Shown here piece after piece: positions 1 to 10,396 of a stretch of DNA of 64,000 bases. Every line of letters begins with the position of its first letter. Position 1 is the first letter of the stretch. The translations under genes were made by a program, and so were the position numbers. This DNA comes from Charina bottae (taxonomy: Eukaryota; Chordata; Lepidosauria; Squamata; Charinaidae), in NCBI GenBank assembly GCA_023362775.1, contig JALMGJ010000029.1:4964268-5028267 (forward strand). The letters are read 5' to 3'. The notes beneath the pieces are model-generated. The model was not told the origin of the DNA. It saw nothing but the letters and a program-made list of their open reading frames with translations, and did no database searches.

Positions 1-120
1 GTGCTTTCTTCTCCACTTCTTCCATGTATAAATTGGCCACAATGGGTGACACAGGAGAACCCATGGCACAGCCGTGTTTTTGTCTGTAGAAGTCACCTCT
101 GTATGTGAAATAAGTGGTGT
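1..120 (-). mobile_element. Inverted 5' fragment of a Penelope-like element
   Basis: Positions 1-104 are the exact reverse complement of 121-224, separated by the 16-base spacer 105-120. The spacer, read on the minus strand, continues the element into sequence that copy 2 also has at 4186-4205, so this is a genuine piece of the element and not a chance hairpin. It runs off the left edge of the window. Head-to-head partial copies are common at Penelope-like insertions. Confidence 0.85.
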
Positions 121-1255
121 ATACAGAGGTGACTTCTACAGACAAAAACACGGCTGTGCCATGGGTTCTCCTGTGTCACCCATTGTGGCCAATTTATACA
201 TGGAAGAAGTGGAGAAGAAAGCACTCAACACATTCCAGGGAACGGTGCCCACCCACTGGTTTAGGTATGTGGATGACACCTGGGTCAAAATCAAGGCCCA
301 GGAAGTACAGGCCTTCACGGACCATATAAACACTATAGATGCCAACATTAGCTTCACCAGAGAAGACACCAAGGACAACAGACTGGCATTCCTAGACTGT
401 GAAGTCCTCATTGGGACCGGTGGCAAGCTAGAAATAGGGATCTACAGGAAACCCACACACACAGATCAATATCTGATGTTTGACTCCCACCATCCACTGC
501 AGCACAAACTAGGAGTCATCAGGACATTGTCACACAGAGCAGAAACCATCCCCACCTCCATGGATTCCAAAAAGAATGAAAATCAGCACCTGAGAACAGC
601 CCTGAAGGCCTGTGGATATCCAAATTGGGCCTTCACCAAATCTAAATCTACCAGACCTAAAACAGCGACAGATAGGGCTGAGACTCAGAGTAAACGAAAG
701 AACCTGGTCATTCCCTACATGGCTGGCGTGTCTGAAAAGATAAAACGGATATTTGGCAAACACCACATACCTGTATATTTCAAACCCACCAACACACTGA
801 GACAGAGGCTTGTACACCCCAAAGATCAAACTCCAAAACACAAGAAAAGCAATGTAGTTTATGCAATCCAGTGCAGTGAGGAGTGCTCTGAACTCTACAT
901 TGGAGAAACCAAACAACCTATGTACAGGAGGATGGCCCAACACAGGAGAAATAACACCACAGGACCAGAGTCAGCAGTTTATCTTCATCTAAAAGAAAAA
1001 GGACACTCATTTGAGGACATTAATGTTCACATTTTAGACAGAGAAGATAGGTGGTTTGAGAGAGGGGTCAAGGAATCCATTTATGCCAACTTGGAAAATC
1101 CTTCCTTGAATAGAGGTGGGGGCCTCAGGCACAAACTCTCCCCCATCTTCCTCCCCGTTTTGTCTTCTGTGCCTAGGAAGATTAAGACCATTTCACAAGC
1201 TCAACAGCAGCATGGTGTTTTTAACGACCCTCCTTTAGATGATAAAAGGACTTAA
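121..1255 (+). pseudogene. Penelope-type reverse transcriptase / GIY-YIG endonuclease, N-terminally truncated
   Basis: Penelope-like elements encode one protein with an RT related to telomerase and a C-terminal GIY-YIG nuclease used for target cleavage. The open frame runs from 74 to 1255, but its first 16 or so residues come from the inverted junction; element-derived sequence begins near residue 17. Visible landmarks are QKHGCAMGSPVSPIVANLY (RT motif B region), YVDD at residues 65-68 (RT catalytic motif C), and the GIY-YIG segment VVYAIQC...ELYIGET at about 261-279, with arginines near 285 and a glutamate near 334. Motif A and everything upstream are missing, so it cannot encode an active RT. 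No internal stop or frameshift is present, which is unusual for an old copy and implies a young insertion. Confidence 0.88.
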
Positions 1256-1352
1256 AAATTACATCTCAATATAACCATGACCTAGCCCCAGGTGTAAGGT
1301 CACACAGCTACCTAGGAACATATTTAGGATTCCCTTACCAACTTTGCTCAGA

Positions 1353-1388
1353 CTGAAGAAGCTCCTTGGATAAGGAGCGAAACGTTTC
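1353..1388 (+). ncRNA. Hammerhead-ribozyme-like motif in PLE tail (copy 1)
   Basis: CTGAAGA (1353-1359) fits the hammerhead core CUGANGA. It is followed by a 7-bp stem, GCTCCTT/AAGGAGC, closed by a GGAT loop, and then GAAAC (1379-1383) fits the second core strand. One extra A separates the first core from the stem, and stem III would be extremely short. Hammerhead motifs are known in Penelope-like elements. That this copy self-cleaves is inference. Confidence 0.5.
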
Positions 1389-1434
1389 CACTAAGAAAAT
1401 AGAAATCCAGTTGACATGATTCAAGCTACAGACA

Positions 1435-2132
1435 TTGTTATGTAGAGCAATTTAAAATGTCTAAGGGATTTTAGCTCATGCCTAGATCAATTCTCTTCTG
1501 TTTTCATTTTTTAATAATAGGAGGAAAAATCTGAACTTTTAAATTATACAGCAATTATGGATGTCCTCCCTCCCCACAGAAAGATGCAAGGAGTGCAAAT
1601 GAATGTGAAATGTTGGCCAGAATGGTTCATCTCAAAGGTACAGCATGTATGTTGGAAAAAGCATCTTCCACTTATGCTGGTCTATGACTGTAATAAACAT
1701 CTGATTTGATTTGAAAGTCTCTTCCACCTCAGCACTGATAAGACTGAAAAATATGCCTGGACTCCAACCAAACAAAATTGCAATCATATTTATATATATG
1801 CATCTTAATAAAACAACTTACAGTTAACCCATTTCTGGCAGTAAACTAATTGAATGGGAGAGACAAGTAGCTAGATTCTGCAGCCTTATCTGAAGCATTT
1901 GTGAGCCCTTTCCTATAGGGAAATGGCAGCAAACTCAGATTGGGACAGTCCTGCCCCATGTCCCAGGACACTGTGGGACTGGGGAAGCTGGGTCAAATAA
2001 GTCAGATCAGTTCCTGCCCAAAAGACAGATTTGCAGCATTTCCTGTGGCCCTACAGGGCGGAAGGATTCCTGCCATGGACCATGGGATGTTCCCTCTCCT
2101 TCCCAAAGCCAGAGTACTACAATCCCTTATAC
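1435..2132. other. Intronic sequence, nothing recognised
   Basis: AT-rich sequence without a convincing open frame, splice-flanked exon or known repeat. Presumed GRM3 intron 1. Confidence 0.4.
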
Positions 2133-2198
2133 CAGTGTTTCTCCACCTTGGCAGCTTGAAGATGTGTGGACTTCAACTCCCAGAATTCCCCAGCCAGC
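2133..2198 (+). mobile_element. Left half of a hAT-like palindromic MITE (CAGTGTTTCTC family)
   Basis: Begins CAGTGTTTCTCCACCTTGGC and continues through the 'cttcaactcccagaattcc' core seen in the copies at 15.9, 22.1, 26.1 and 57.3 kb. The right half is missing and the sequence passes directly into a second transposon at about 2199. Confidence 0.65.
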
Positions 2199-2368
2199 AA
2201 GGGGGGCGGGGTTTGCAGGCAGAAGCCAATCACGCAGACCGGGGGCGGGGTTTCCAGGCGGGAGCCAATCACACGGACCGGGGGGCGGGGACACCTGTCG
2301 TTTTCATGAATACGGAATATTACATAAGACCCCGTCCCGTTTTGCCATCCTGAAATATGGCCAGCCTA
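2199..2368 (+). mobile_element. Right part of hAT-like element with CCAAT/GC-box array
   Basis: The left end is missing. The fragment has three GGGGCGGGG boxes (2203-2211, 2242-2250, 2282-2290) alternating with two CCAAT boxes (2226-2230, 2265-2269) in 39-bp units. It then has the family's 'catgaatacggaatattac' segment and ends in the terminal repeat ATGGCCAGCCTA. Full copies lie at 29220-29550 and 39302-39665. Confidence 0.75.
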
Positions 2369-3754
2369 ACTTATTTTCTTGTTGGTTTGTCTGGACAATG
2401 CCTGTCCTGGTTCTGTAAAGCTGTAAAGACAGAACATGCTCTCATGTTTTAAGATCTGGGGATTACTCAAGGAAAAGGAAAACATTGTGGCCACCATAAT
2501 CTGATTTTCTGGTTATGCCAAGAGATCTACAGTATATTCCAGGCTATTTGTGCACCATGTTATCAAGTGAGCAAACGTAGTCATACAGGGACATGACTCT
2601 GAACTTGCTTTCACTACTGAACCAAGCAAAGAAATATGAGTCCTAAATAAGTAGAAGTCATTGAAATCTTTTGGGTTCAATTAAGTTCTAAAATTGGATC
2701 CTGGGCTGAAGACCATTAGCAGGAAGATGTTAAGCACAGCAGTCTCTTTGTCTAAATAGGAAATAGAGCATGCCAAAATCTAAATGTTTCATAGGTGGCC
2801 ATGGGGCAGGACTCAAGACCTCTGGTGTGATGTCAAATAGGGGTGGGAATAAAACATTTCCAATTCCAAACCTTTCAAGCTCAAAAAAGGTTGTCCCCAC
2901 TTTGCTGGAAATGTTCTGATGTGGTTTCAACCATACAGAAGTCTTTTGTCATCATAATGACCTTTCCAGGAGTGTTTTGATCTCGAGCAATAAAGCTTTT
3001 CAGGCTCAAAAATATCCAAAATGGTCAGAGCAGTGTTGGAGAACTTCTGCTAAGGTTGGCTCAACCTGTTTCAAAACTGAAACATTTTGCAGGCCTCTAC
3101 TACACATCCAGGCATCTCTTAGCCCATAATCATGAGCATCAGCTCCAGCTGAATCTGTAAAAAGTGATGCGCTCCAATGCAATATAATCCTGTTCAGATA
3201 AAGCCAGTCAATTGGTTATAGGAAACAAATAATCCACAGTTGCCTGCAGACACTGATGAAAAATCCAAAGCCTGATCCAAAGGAGTCAGTTGGTTTAAAT
3301 CAGGTGGTCTTCTGGCATTTAAGATTGTGCCAATAAAATCTAGCAAGAAAATTTCAGCAATGCAATTTCAGGGCATTGCTCAGGAGGAGTTGTAGGGGTA
3401 GGACCAGGAGTGGATTCCCACCCTTAACTGTCCCCCTCCCTAAAACTAGCCCTGTTTCAGCCGTTCTTAGATGGTCTCCTGCTACTCTCCAGAAGATTGA
3501 ATGTTTGCCACCTGTAAGCTGTCCACTTGTGTGTAAACAGATCTGTAGATAGGGGTCTTATTCCCCTTCATAGTTTGTAGTCCAAGCTTTTCTTGGGGAA
3601 CTTTTCATGCCATCCGCTGCAGTTGCTTCATCAAGACAGAGTCTGGAATATTTGGGATCTACAGTAGGTCTGCCAAACACATGCTCAGGAGCCCCATGGT
3701 TGAATCACTATAATTTATGCCCTTGAGAATCATTCAGAAAATCTGCTAGTGATG
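2369..3754. other. Intronic sequence, nothing recognised
   Basis: No open frame above background and no repeat family that I recognise. Confidence 0.4.
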
Positions 3755-3945
3755 GAATTTGTTGTTGCTGTTGTTTATTCGTTCAGTCGCTTCCGACTCT
3801 TCGTGACCTCATGGACCAGCCCACGCCAGAGCTTCCTGTCGGCCGTCACCATCCCCAGCTCCCCCACGGTCGAGAATATCATCCATCCATCTTGCCCTTG
3901 GTCGGCCCCTCTTCCTTTTGCCTTCCACTTTCCCTAGCATCAGTG
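3755..3945 (-). mobile_element. Bov-B LINE 3'-region fragment
   Basis: The complement of the Bov-B 3' end is visible: a 'cgttcagtcgcttccgactc' string, then 'gaccagcccacgccagagct'. The same string recurs at 15557-15627. Bov-B is the LINE thought to mobilise the Sauria SINEs found in this window. Confidence 0.7.
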
Positions 3946-4051
3946 ATGGAATGCAACAACCTAATTGTTTTGGACAGATAACAAATAATATGTTCCATCC
4001 ACACTACAAGATCCTTTGGGGCTTTCGGTTGGTTTCTGGGTGCATTTCACA

Positions 4052-5307
4052 GCATCCTTTTCACCAGCATCCCCACCACTCATGCTCTATCCGCTGTCAG
4101 GAAGAGACTAGAAGAGGACAGCACCCTGGAAAGGAGAAGCCATCTCAACCCAAACCAGATCTGCCATCTTCTGGACCTGTGTCTTAACACCACTTATTTC
4201 ACATACAGAGGTGACTTTTACAGACAAAAACACGGCTGTGCCATGGGTTCTCCTGTGTCACCCATTGTGGCCAATTTATACATGGAAGAAGTGGAGAAGA
4301 AAGCACTCAACACATTCCAGGGAACGGTGCCCACCCACTGGTTTAGGTATGTGGATGACACCTGGGTCAAAATCAAGGCCCAGGAAGTACAGGCCTTCAC
4401 GGACCATATAAACACTATAGATGCCAACATTAGCTTCACCAGAGAAGACACCAAGGACAACAGACTGGCATTCCTAGACTGTGAAGTCCTCATTGGGACC
4501 GGTGGCAAGCTAGAAATAGGGATCTACAGGAAACCCACACACACAGATCAATATCTGATGTTTGACTCCCACCATCCACTGCAGCACAAACTAGGAGTCA
4601 TCAGGACATTGTCACACAGAGCAGAAACCATCCCCACCTCCATGGATTCCAAAAAGAATGAAAATCAGCACCTGAGAACAGCCCTGAAGGCCTGTGGATA
4701 TCCAAATTGGGCCTTCACCAAATCTAAATCTACCAGACCTAAAACAGCGACAGATAGGGCTGAGACTCAGAGTAAACGAAAGAACCTGGTCATTCCCTAC
4801 ATGGCTGGCGTGTCTGAAAAGATAAAATGGATATTTGGCAAACACCACATACCTGTATATTTCAAACCCACCAACACACTGAGACAGAGGCTTGTACACC
4901 CCAAAGATCAAACTCCAAAACATAAGAAAAGCAATGTAGTTTATGCAATCCAGTGCAGTGAGGAGTGCTCTGAACTCTACATTGGAGAAACCAAACAACC
5001 TATGTACAGGAGGATGGCACAACACAGGAGAAATAACACCACAGGACCAGAGTCAGCAGTTTATCTTCATCTAAAAGAAAAAGGACACTCATTTGAGGAC
5101 ATTAATGTTCACATTTTAGACAGAGAAGATAGGTGGTTTGAGAGAGGGGTCAAGGAATCCATTTATGCCAACTTGGAAAATCCTTCCTTGAATAGAGGTG
5201 GGGGCCTCAGGCACAAACTCTCCCCCATCTTCCTCCCCGTGTTGTCTTCTGTGCCTAGGAAGATTAAGACCATTTCAGAAGCTCAACAGCAGCATGGTGT
5301 TTTTTAA
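4052..5307 (+). pseudogene. Penelope-type RT / GIY-YIG endonuclease, truncated and frameshifted
   Basis: The frame is open from 4052 to 5307. It holds the LFTSIP segment of the palm domain, QKHGCAMGSPVSP, YVDD and the C-terminal GIY-YIG region. The motif A aspartate and the N-terminal half are lost. Compared with copy 1, one extra T in the run at 5300-5306 shifts the frame and ends the protein about 13 residues early. A few substitutions separate the copies, for example Arg to Trp in the linker (codon near 4827). Residual coding quality is otherwise high, so this is a recent dead-on-arrival insertion. Confidence 0.85.
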
Positions 5308-5435
5308 CGACCCTCCATTAGATGATAAAAGGACTTAAAAATTACATCTCAATATAACCATGACCTAGCCCCAGGTGTAAGGTCACACAGCTACCTAGGA
5401 ACATATTTAGGATTCCCTTACCAACTTTGCTCAGA

Positions 5436-5471
5436 CTGAAGAAGCCCCTTGGATAAGGAGCGAAACGTTTC
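5436..5471 (+). ncRNA. Hammerhead-ribozyme-like motif in PLE tail (copy 2)
   Basis: Same arrangement as at 1353: CTGAAGA, hairpin, GAAAC. The hairpin here is GCCCCTT/AAGGAGC, with one C-A mismatch, so copy 2's stem is weaker. Confidence 0.45.
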
Positions 5472-5516
5472 CATTAAGAAAATAGAAATCCAGTTGACAT
5501 GATTCAAGCTACAGAC

Positions 5517-6847
5517 AATTCCACCTGGATGACTGAGAACCTTCATAGACATATTTCACAGCACAGTCATGAAGTCTGTGCATTGAGTCAGGGATATCTA
5601 AAGGAATACACACACTAATCTGGCCATTGTGATCCTGATAAGCTTTGGAAATCGGTGCCATGAATTCTCCCTTTCCTGTCCTCAGGGCAAAAAAGGATGA
5701 TTTTTAATCGATGAAAGAAGACTCATTACATACCATGTCTGTTACCATTAAAATTGTGCTGAAACCTGCCTAGCACTTTCTTAATTTGCTTATCCTGCAA
5801 AAGGGGCTTCGGGTTTTTTTTCTCAGAGTGCTTCTGATCTAATTTCTGTAGGGAGATTTCTGAGTTTACTTTACAGTTGAGAGCTATTGCTGTTGTGGCT
5901 GCTTTCTGTTACACGTTTTCCCATCACTCAGATACTTGCCTGCCTGCCTACCTTTCCAATTCGAAAAAGCCCATAGGAGTAATTCCTTCATCCAATCTTC
6001 CCTTGGGGTTTAATTAATTAAATCAAACTTAATTGATTTAATTAAGTTTCAGAATCCAGGGAGGCTGCAGAGCACTGGAGAAATGATTGTACGGGGAAAG
6101 ATAGGAAATTCATAGCTATTTTTCTAATGTAATAGGTTGAAGAACATCTCTTTCCCTGTCATGGGAATTCCACCAGAATTATTTTCTCCTCTGAAATAAA
6201 TTTCCAGAGAAAAAAGTATCCTTCATCACATTGAATGAAAACTGGTAGGATGAAATCCAGGACAATATAGCTGCATGGAAAGCAGGAATTATTTGAATCA
6301 GTAGTCTTAGACTAGGGAGGAAAAAGATGCTGGAGAAGAATGAAAGTGACACAGAGACAGATGGACATTATCATTTGGCCATCAATCTATAATTGTTTTA
6401 GAAGAACACTGAGAATTCCTTTCACGTTCACTACTACTGAGCCATGTCTCCAACATCCCACACTTGTGCCTTATATTTGTCCCACTGGAATGCAGAAGTT
6501 TACATTTCTGCTTGTTAAATTCCATCCTATTCATCATTTCAGTCTACTGCTCAAGCCTCTCCCAACTTTATGTCATCTGCAAACTTAAGAAGTGCCTCTT
6601 CAACTCCTTCATCCAAGTCCTTAATAAAAAAAGGTTAACAACACAGGACAGAACCTTGGACACTCCATTCAGGACTTCCCTTCAAGTTGAAATTGAGCCA
6701 TTATTGAACACTGTTTAGCTGCAACCATGCATCAAATGTGGGTCCATCTCACAGTAGTACCATATTTTACTGTTGAAGAATTTATTGAGGTCCAGCTACA
6801 CAATGCCTACCATTCTTCTGATCTAGTAAGCTAGTGATGCTATCAAA
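5517..6847. other. Intronic sequence; possible ancient repeat at about 6465-6720
   Basis: Mostly unrecognised AT-rich sequence. 'tatgtcatctgcaaacttaa ... tcatccaagtccttaataaa ... cagaaccttggacactcc' at 6550-6670 resembles a very common ancient amniote interspersed repeat, probably LINE-derived. That identification is from memory of the pattern and is tentative. Confidence 0.35.
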
Positions 6848-7325
6848 GTGGCATGGGGCCAGGCTATCTGAGGGACCGTCTCATCCCAATTGCATCTACC
6901 CGCCCCACCCGGTCATGCAGGGAGGGCATGCTGCGGACCCCGTCAACAAAGGAATTCCATCTAGCGGGGTCCAGGAGGCGTGCCTTCTCTGCGATAGCGC
7001 CCGCCCTGTGGAACATCTTGCCCCCAGAGGTGAGGCAGGCGTCCTCCCTCTTGGCCTTTAGGAAGTCCCTAAAAACCTGGTTCTTCCGCCTGGCGTGGGA
7101 CAAAGGTAGAGATAGTTCCTCCTGGGGGTGGTTAGTTTAATAATGACCTCCTTTTAAGATCCTACCATCCTCTGGATTTTTATATTCTTATTTATTGTAC
7201 TGTTTATTGTATTTTAATGATTATTGATTTTTAACCTTAATTTTAACATTTGTTGTAAACCGCCCAGAGTCTACCGTGGTGGAGATGGGCGGTGATAAAT
7301 TTGATTAACAAATAAATAAATAATA
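6848..7325 (+). mobile_element. L2-clade LINE 3' fragment
   Basis: An open C-terminal frame of an L2-type pol (6853-7140: GPGYLRDRLIP, STRPTRSCREG, PALWNILPPEVR) is followed by the family's 3'UTR. The tail is 'aaccgcccagagtc ... gagatgggcggtgataaat' plus an (AATA) repeat. The frame ends with the same W-(G/E)-W-L-V motif as the copy at 58.5-60.3 kb. 5' truncation is the rule for these insertions. Confidence 0.85.
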
Positions 7326-7623
7326 AAATAAAGTGGGAGATAAGGTTAGTCTGGCATATTTGTTTGTGACAAACTAATAATGACTACGGTTAATTATACT
7401 ATGCTCATTGAAGCGCTCACAAACAAGCTACTTGAGAGTCTGTTTGGAGATCTTGCCTAATACAGAAATCAGGCTACGAGATCAGTAGTTTCCTCAGTCC
7501 ACTCTGCTCTCCTTCCACCTTCTGGGACCTCACCGGTCCTCCAGGAATTCTCAAAGATTACTGAGAGTAGTTCTAATATGATGGATCAGTTGATTTCTAA
7601 ACTGTTAGGGCAATAATCTTATC
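7326..7623. other. Intronic sequence, nothing recognised
   Basis: Short spacer between two L2 copies in opposite orientation; no feature seen. Confidence 0.4.
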
Positions 7624-8495
7624 CTTAATTAATTAATTAATTAATTTATATTACCACCCATCTTCCCCTGAAGGGGGAACTCTGGGCGGTTTACAATAAA
7701 ACCAGAGTTAAAATACAAAACAAATCACAATAAAAGTGAAATAAATATATATCATCATTATAATTGAACCGCCCAGGGTCCCCGATAGGGGAGATGGGCG
7801 GTAATATAAATTTAATAAAATAAAATAAAATAAATAATTATTAAAAGATATAAATAAAATAAAATGGAATCCAGATGGCTACAGTTCTTCCTCAAATCCA
7901 GAGCGCAAGGCCATTCTCAGTCCATTCTAGGGTGCTAGCCATCCCCAAGAATGACTATTTCCCCTCCCGTCCCAGGCTTGGTGACAAAACCAGGTTTTCA
8001 GTTTTTTCGTGAAGTCCAGGAGTGAGGGGGCCTGTCTCACCCCTGGGGGAAGGATGTTCCAGAGGGCGGGCGCTACTGCAGAGAAGGCCCACTTCCGAGA
8101 CCCCGCTAGGTGGAATTCTTTTAAAGATGGGGTCCGTAACATGCCCTCTCTGCATGACCGGGTGGGACGGGTCGATTCAATAGGGACGAGACGGTCCCTC
8201 AGATAACCTGGTCCCATGCCATGTGGGGCTTTAAAGGTGATAACCAACACCTTGAATTGGACCCGGAAGCAAACTGGAACCCAGTGCAGCTCGCGGAGCA
8301 GCGGTGTTATATGTGCTGACCTTGGTGCACCTAAAATTGCCCGTGTGGCTGCATTCTAGCTGTAGCTTCCAGATATTTTTCAAGGGTAGCCCCATGTAGA
8401 GCGCATTACAGTAGTCTATGTGTGAGATAACTAGGGCCTTCATTTTGGCATCACAATCAGCATTATTGCAGAGGGCAGAGGGAATGACCATGAAG
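7624..8495 (-). mobile_element. L2-clade LINE 3' fragment, interrupted by an inverted L2 tail
   Basis: On the minus strand, 8495 to 7862 encodes the same C-terminal L2 region (VISHIDYCNALYMGLPLK, GPGYLRDRLVP, PALWNILPPGVR), with frame damage near 8330. The element's own 3' tail is at 7624-7740 (complement of the 'aaccgcccagagttcc' signature). A plus-strand tail sits between body and tail and is annotated separately. Confidence 0.8.
7742..7861 (+). mobile_element. Short plus-strand L2 3'-end inserted in the minus L2 tail
   Basis: 'ttgaaccgcccagggtcccc' followed by 'gagatgggcggtaatataaa' and a run of (AATAA) repeats reads on the plus strand, opposite to the flanking L2. It is best read as a roughly 120-bp, severely 5'-truncated L2 insertion. 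An internal inversion is the alternative. Confidence 0.65.
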
Positions 8496-9469
8496 GACAG
8501 GAGGAAGAGCCGCTACCAAGGCAATGATCAGTTAAGTAGGGGCTTCAGCCTGAACCAAGAAACTAACTTGAGTAAACAACTCAGATAAGCTCCTCCCTAG
8601 TTCATATGAAGATAAAAGGAGGGAGAGGGAAGCAGATTCATACTTGTAAGATTCTGTTTTTATAGCTGTTCCAATAAGAGTAGTTCTAGACCTATAAGTC
8701 ATTGGTTTCTTAGTCTGGTCTACCTTGTAGGGCTGGCAAATATAGACCATATTAATTTCAATGAACTTTGTGGTCTTCAGCTTTCTCAATACCTCATTTA
8801 TTAGTATGAAGTATACTCATTTGCCATTTTTAGCAGACACAACTTTTACCCAATAACCAGACCCAAGAATGGGAATGTAGGATATGTGATCATTAATCAT
8901 TACCGTAGATAAAACAGAGCAGGAAGTTTTGAACCTTATGTTTTTGTGGCTGGAAGGAAAAAGCAACACAGTTTCAAGACATCCGAGTCTTCAAAGAAAA
9001 CCATCCATAAAAAAGAGCAAGTGTTTTATATATCCTAATTGATTTCTACACAGACACTTCTCCTCCTCTCTTACAAATGCTAGTGTCTGTACAGAGGAAA
9101 TTTCATGAAACAAATTTGGCAATGTTGTTCTTGGTCCTTCAATCTTCTGTGTCTCGTGGTAAAACCAACCAACCAACCCACCCACCCACTTTGGATGTAG
9201 TTATCCATAATCTGCAGTGCTCTAATTATGCTTTACTTCATCTAGTGCAGCCTTCTAATTCTTGACCAGTAAGCAATCCAGGCATTTTAAAACAAAAACA
9301 ACCTTGAAGACCATGCAAGATTCTCATAAAGGAACTTCAACTGGTTATTAGATCAATGGATTGATCTTACTCCAGAGCTGCCATGGAAGGACATCTGCTT
9401 GTTGTTTCTCCTAATGTCAGGGATCTGGCTTTCTTTTGCTTCACCAGCAAAAGTTTTTAATGACTGGGT
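8496..9469. other. Intronic sequence, nothing recognised
   Basis: No supported feature apart from a short (CCAA/CCCA) run at 9165-9190. Confidence 0.4.
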
Positions 9470-9474
9470 ATGTC

Positions 9475-9884
9475 TGTCAGGATGAAGCATCCTTCCAGCG
9501 TAGTTATGGGGGTTAATAGTATGGCATGCCCGCAGGGTGAGGAATGCTTTGTAGTGGTAGTCTGGCATGCCTGCAGGGCCGTTAGGAATGTTGATTAGGG
9601 TTGTTTAGTGAAAGGCCGGACACCAAGGCCAGCCCGGATGGCGCTGTCAGCTTGTTAGTGAAGGCTGGGAAGTATGGAAACGGTGAGAGCGTAGGGAGTG
9701 ACACCCCCAATGGGGGGGGGCTGGTATGAAGGTGGAGGAGGTAAATACCATTTGGCGCAGGCTGTTCTCATTCTAGTCTTTGCCTTGGAAAGGATCACTT
9801 GCTTTAATAAAGAACTCTTTCATATCCTTGATGGCTTGTCGTAAGAGTCTCTGAATTAATAGCTAAAGGATCAGGACCTTCACA
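9475..9884 (+). mobile_element. Solo LTR of an endogenous retrovirus-like element
   Basis: Begins TGTCAGG and ends CTTCACA. Near the 3' end, 'ctttaataaagaactctttc' contains an AATAAA polyadenylation signal. Flanks are ATGTC (9470-9474) and GTGTC (9885-9889), a 5-bp TSD with one mismatch. The 3' portion ('taataaag...ttcatatcc...gg(a)tc...') closely resembles the LTR at 49444-49928, so the two are related families. No internal retroviral sequence remains. Confidence 0.65.
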
Positions 9885-9889
9885 GTGTC

Positions 9890-10396
9890 TTACTGTAAGA
9901 ATGCAAGGACAGAGCCAATGAGGCACTGGATTATGATCCATAAAAGATGATGGGAACCATGAAGAATCTCTTTATTACCATGGACATGGGACTATGCAGA
10001 TAAAGACAATTTTAATTTTGCAAACTTACACTTTGGTTAAAGAATGTCTGAATTAGCTGTAAAATGCATAGAAACTTTGATCTGGGCTTCTAAGAGAATT
10101 CTCCCACCTTACCTGTCCTTCAGTTCTTTTATTTTGTAGCCTAAATAAAGCAACACCAAGGCCTTTTCTCGTTTCTCTCAAAGAGTGGGGGTTATTTATT
10201 ACCACATTCCTCTCTTGTGGGTGTGGGACTGAATACTCCTATGTCCTGTGTGTGGGGAGGGGGGGGGGAACTCCACACAGAAAGAAAATGAGATTTCAGA
10301 GAAAAAGTCCAATTGGCTAGTTTTCTATGTTTATGGCTTTTGATTTATAGGAGCATTTGAAACATGTAAACCCTCATAACTAGAACAGCCAAGATA
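9890..10396. other. Intronic sequence, possible LTR remnant near 10130-10200
   Basis: 'cctaaataaagcaacaccaaggcc' at about 10140 looks like an LTR polyadenylation region, but no ends or TSD could be found. Confidence 0.3.

Larger units (their letters stand above)
121..1434 (+). mobile_element. Penelope-like element (PLE), copy 1, 5'-truncated
   Basis: The element covers the C-terminal half of the RT, the linker, the GIY-YIG endonuclease and a 3' tail. The 3' boundary is set by comparison with copy 2: both are alike up to the GACA at 1431-1434 and then diverge. A hammerhead-like motif lies in the tail. Near-identity with copy 2 suggests recent activity. Confidence 0.9.
4052..5516 (+). mobile_element. 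Penelope-like element (PLE), copy 2, 5'-truncated
   Basis: Same family and orientation as copy 1, and almost identical over 4205-5516. It extends further 5' than copy 1: reading the frame of the 4243 ATG backwards gives ILFTSIPT (4054-4077), AVRKRLEEDSTLERRSHLN and LLDLCLNTTYF, typical of the RT region following motif A. The coding similarity stops near 4052. The 3' end is GACA at 5513-5516. Confidence 0.88.

Noticed and set aside
530..943. 137-residue antisense frame (also at 4612-5025)
   Set aside because: Shadow of the Penelope-like coding strand; it repeats only because the element does.
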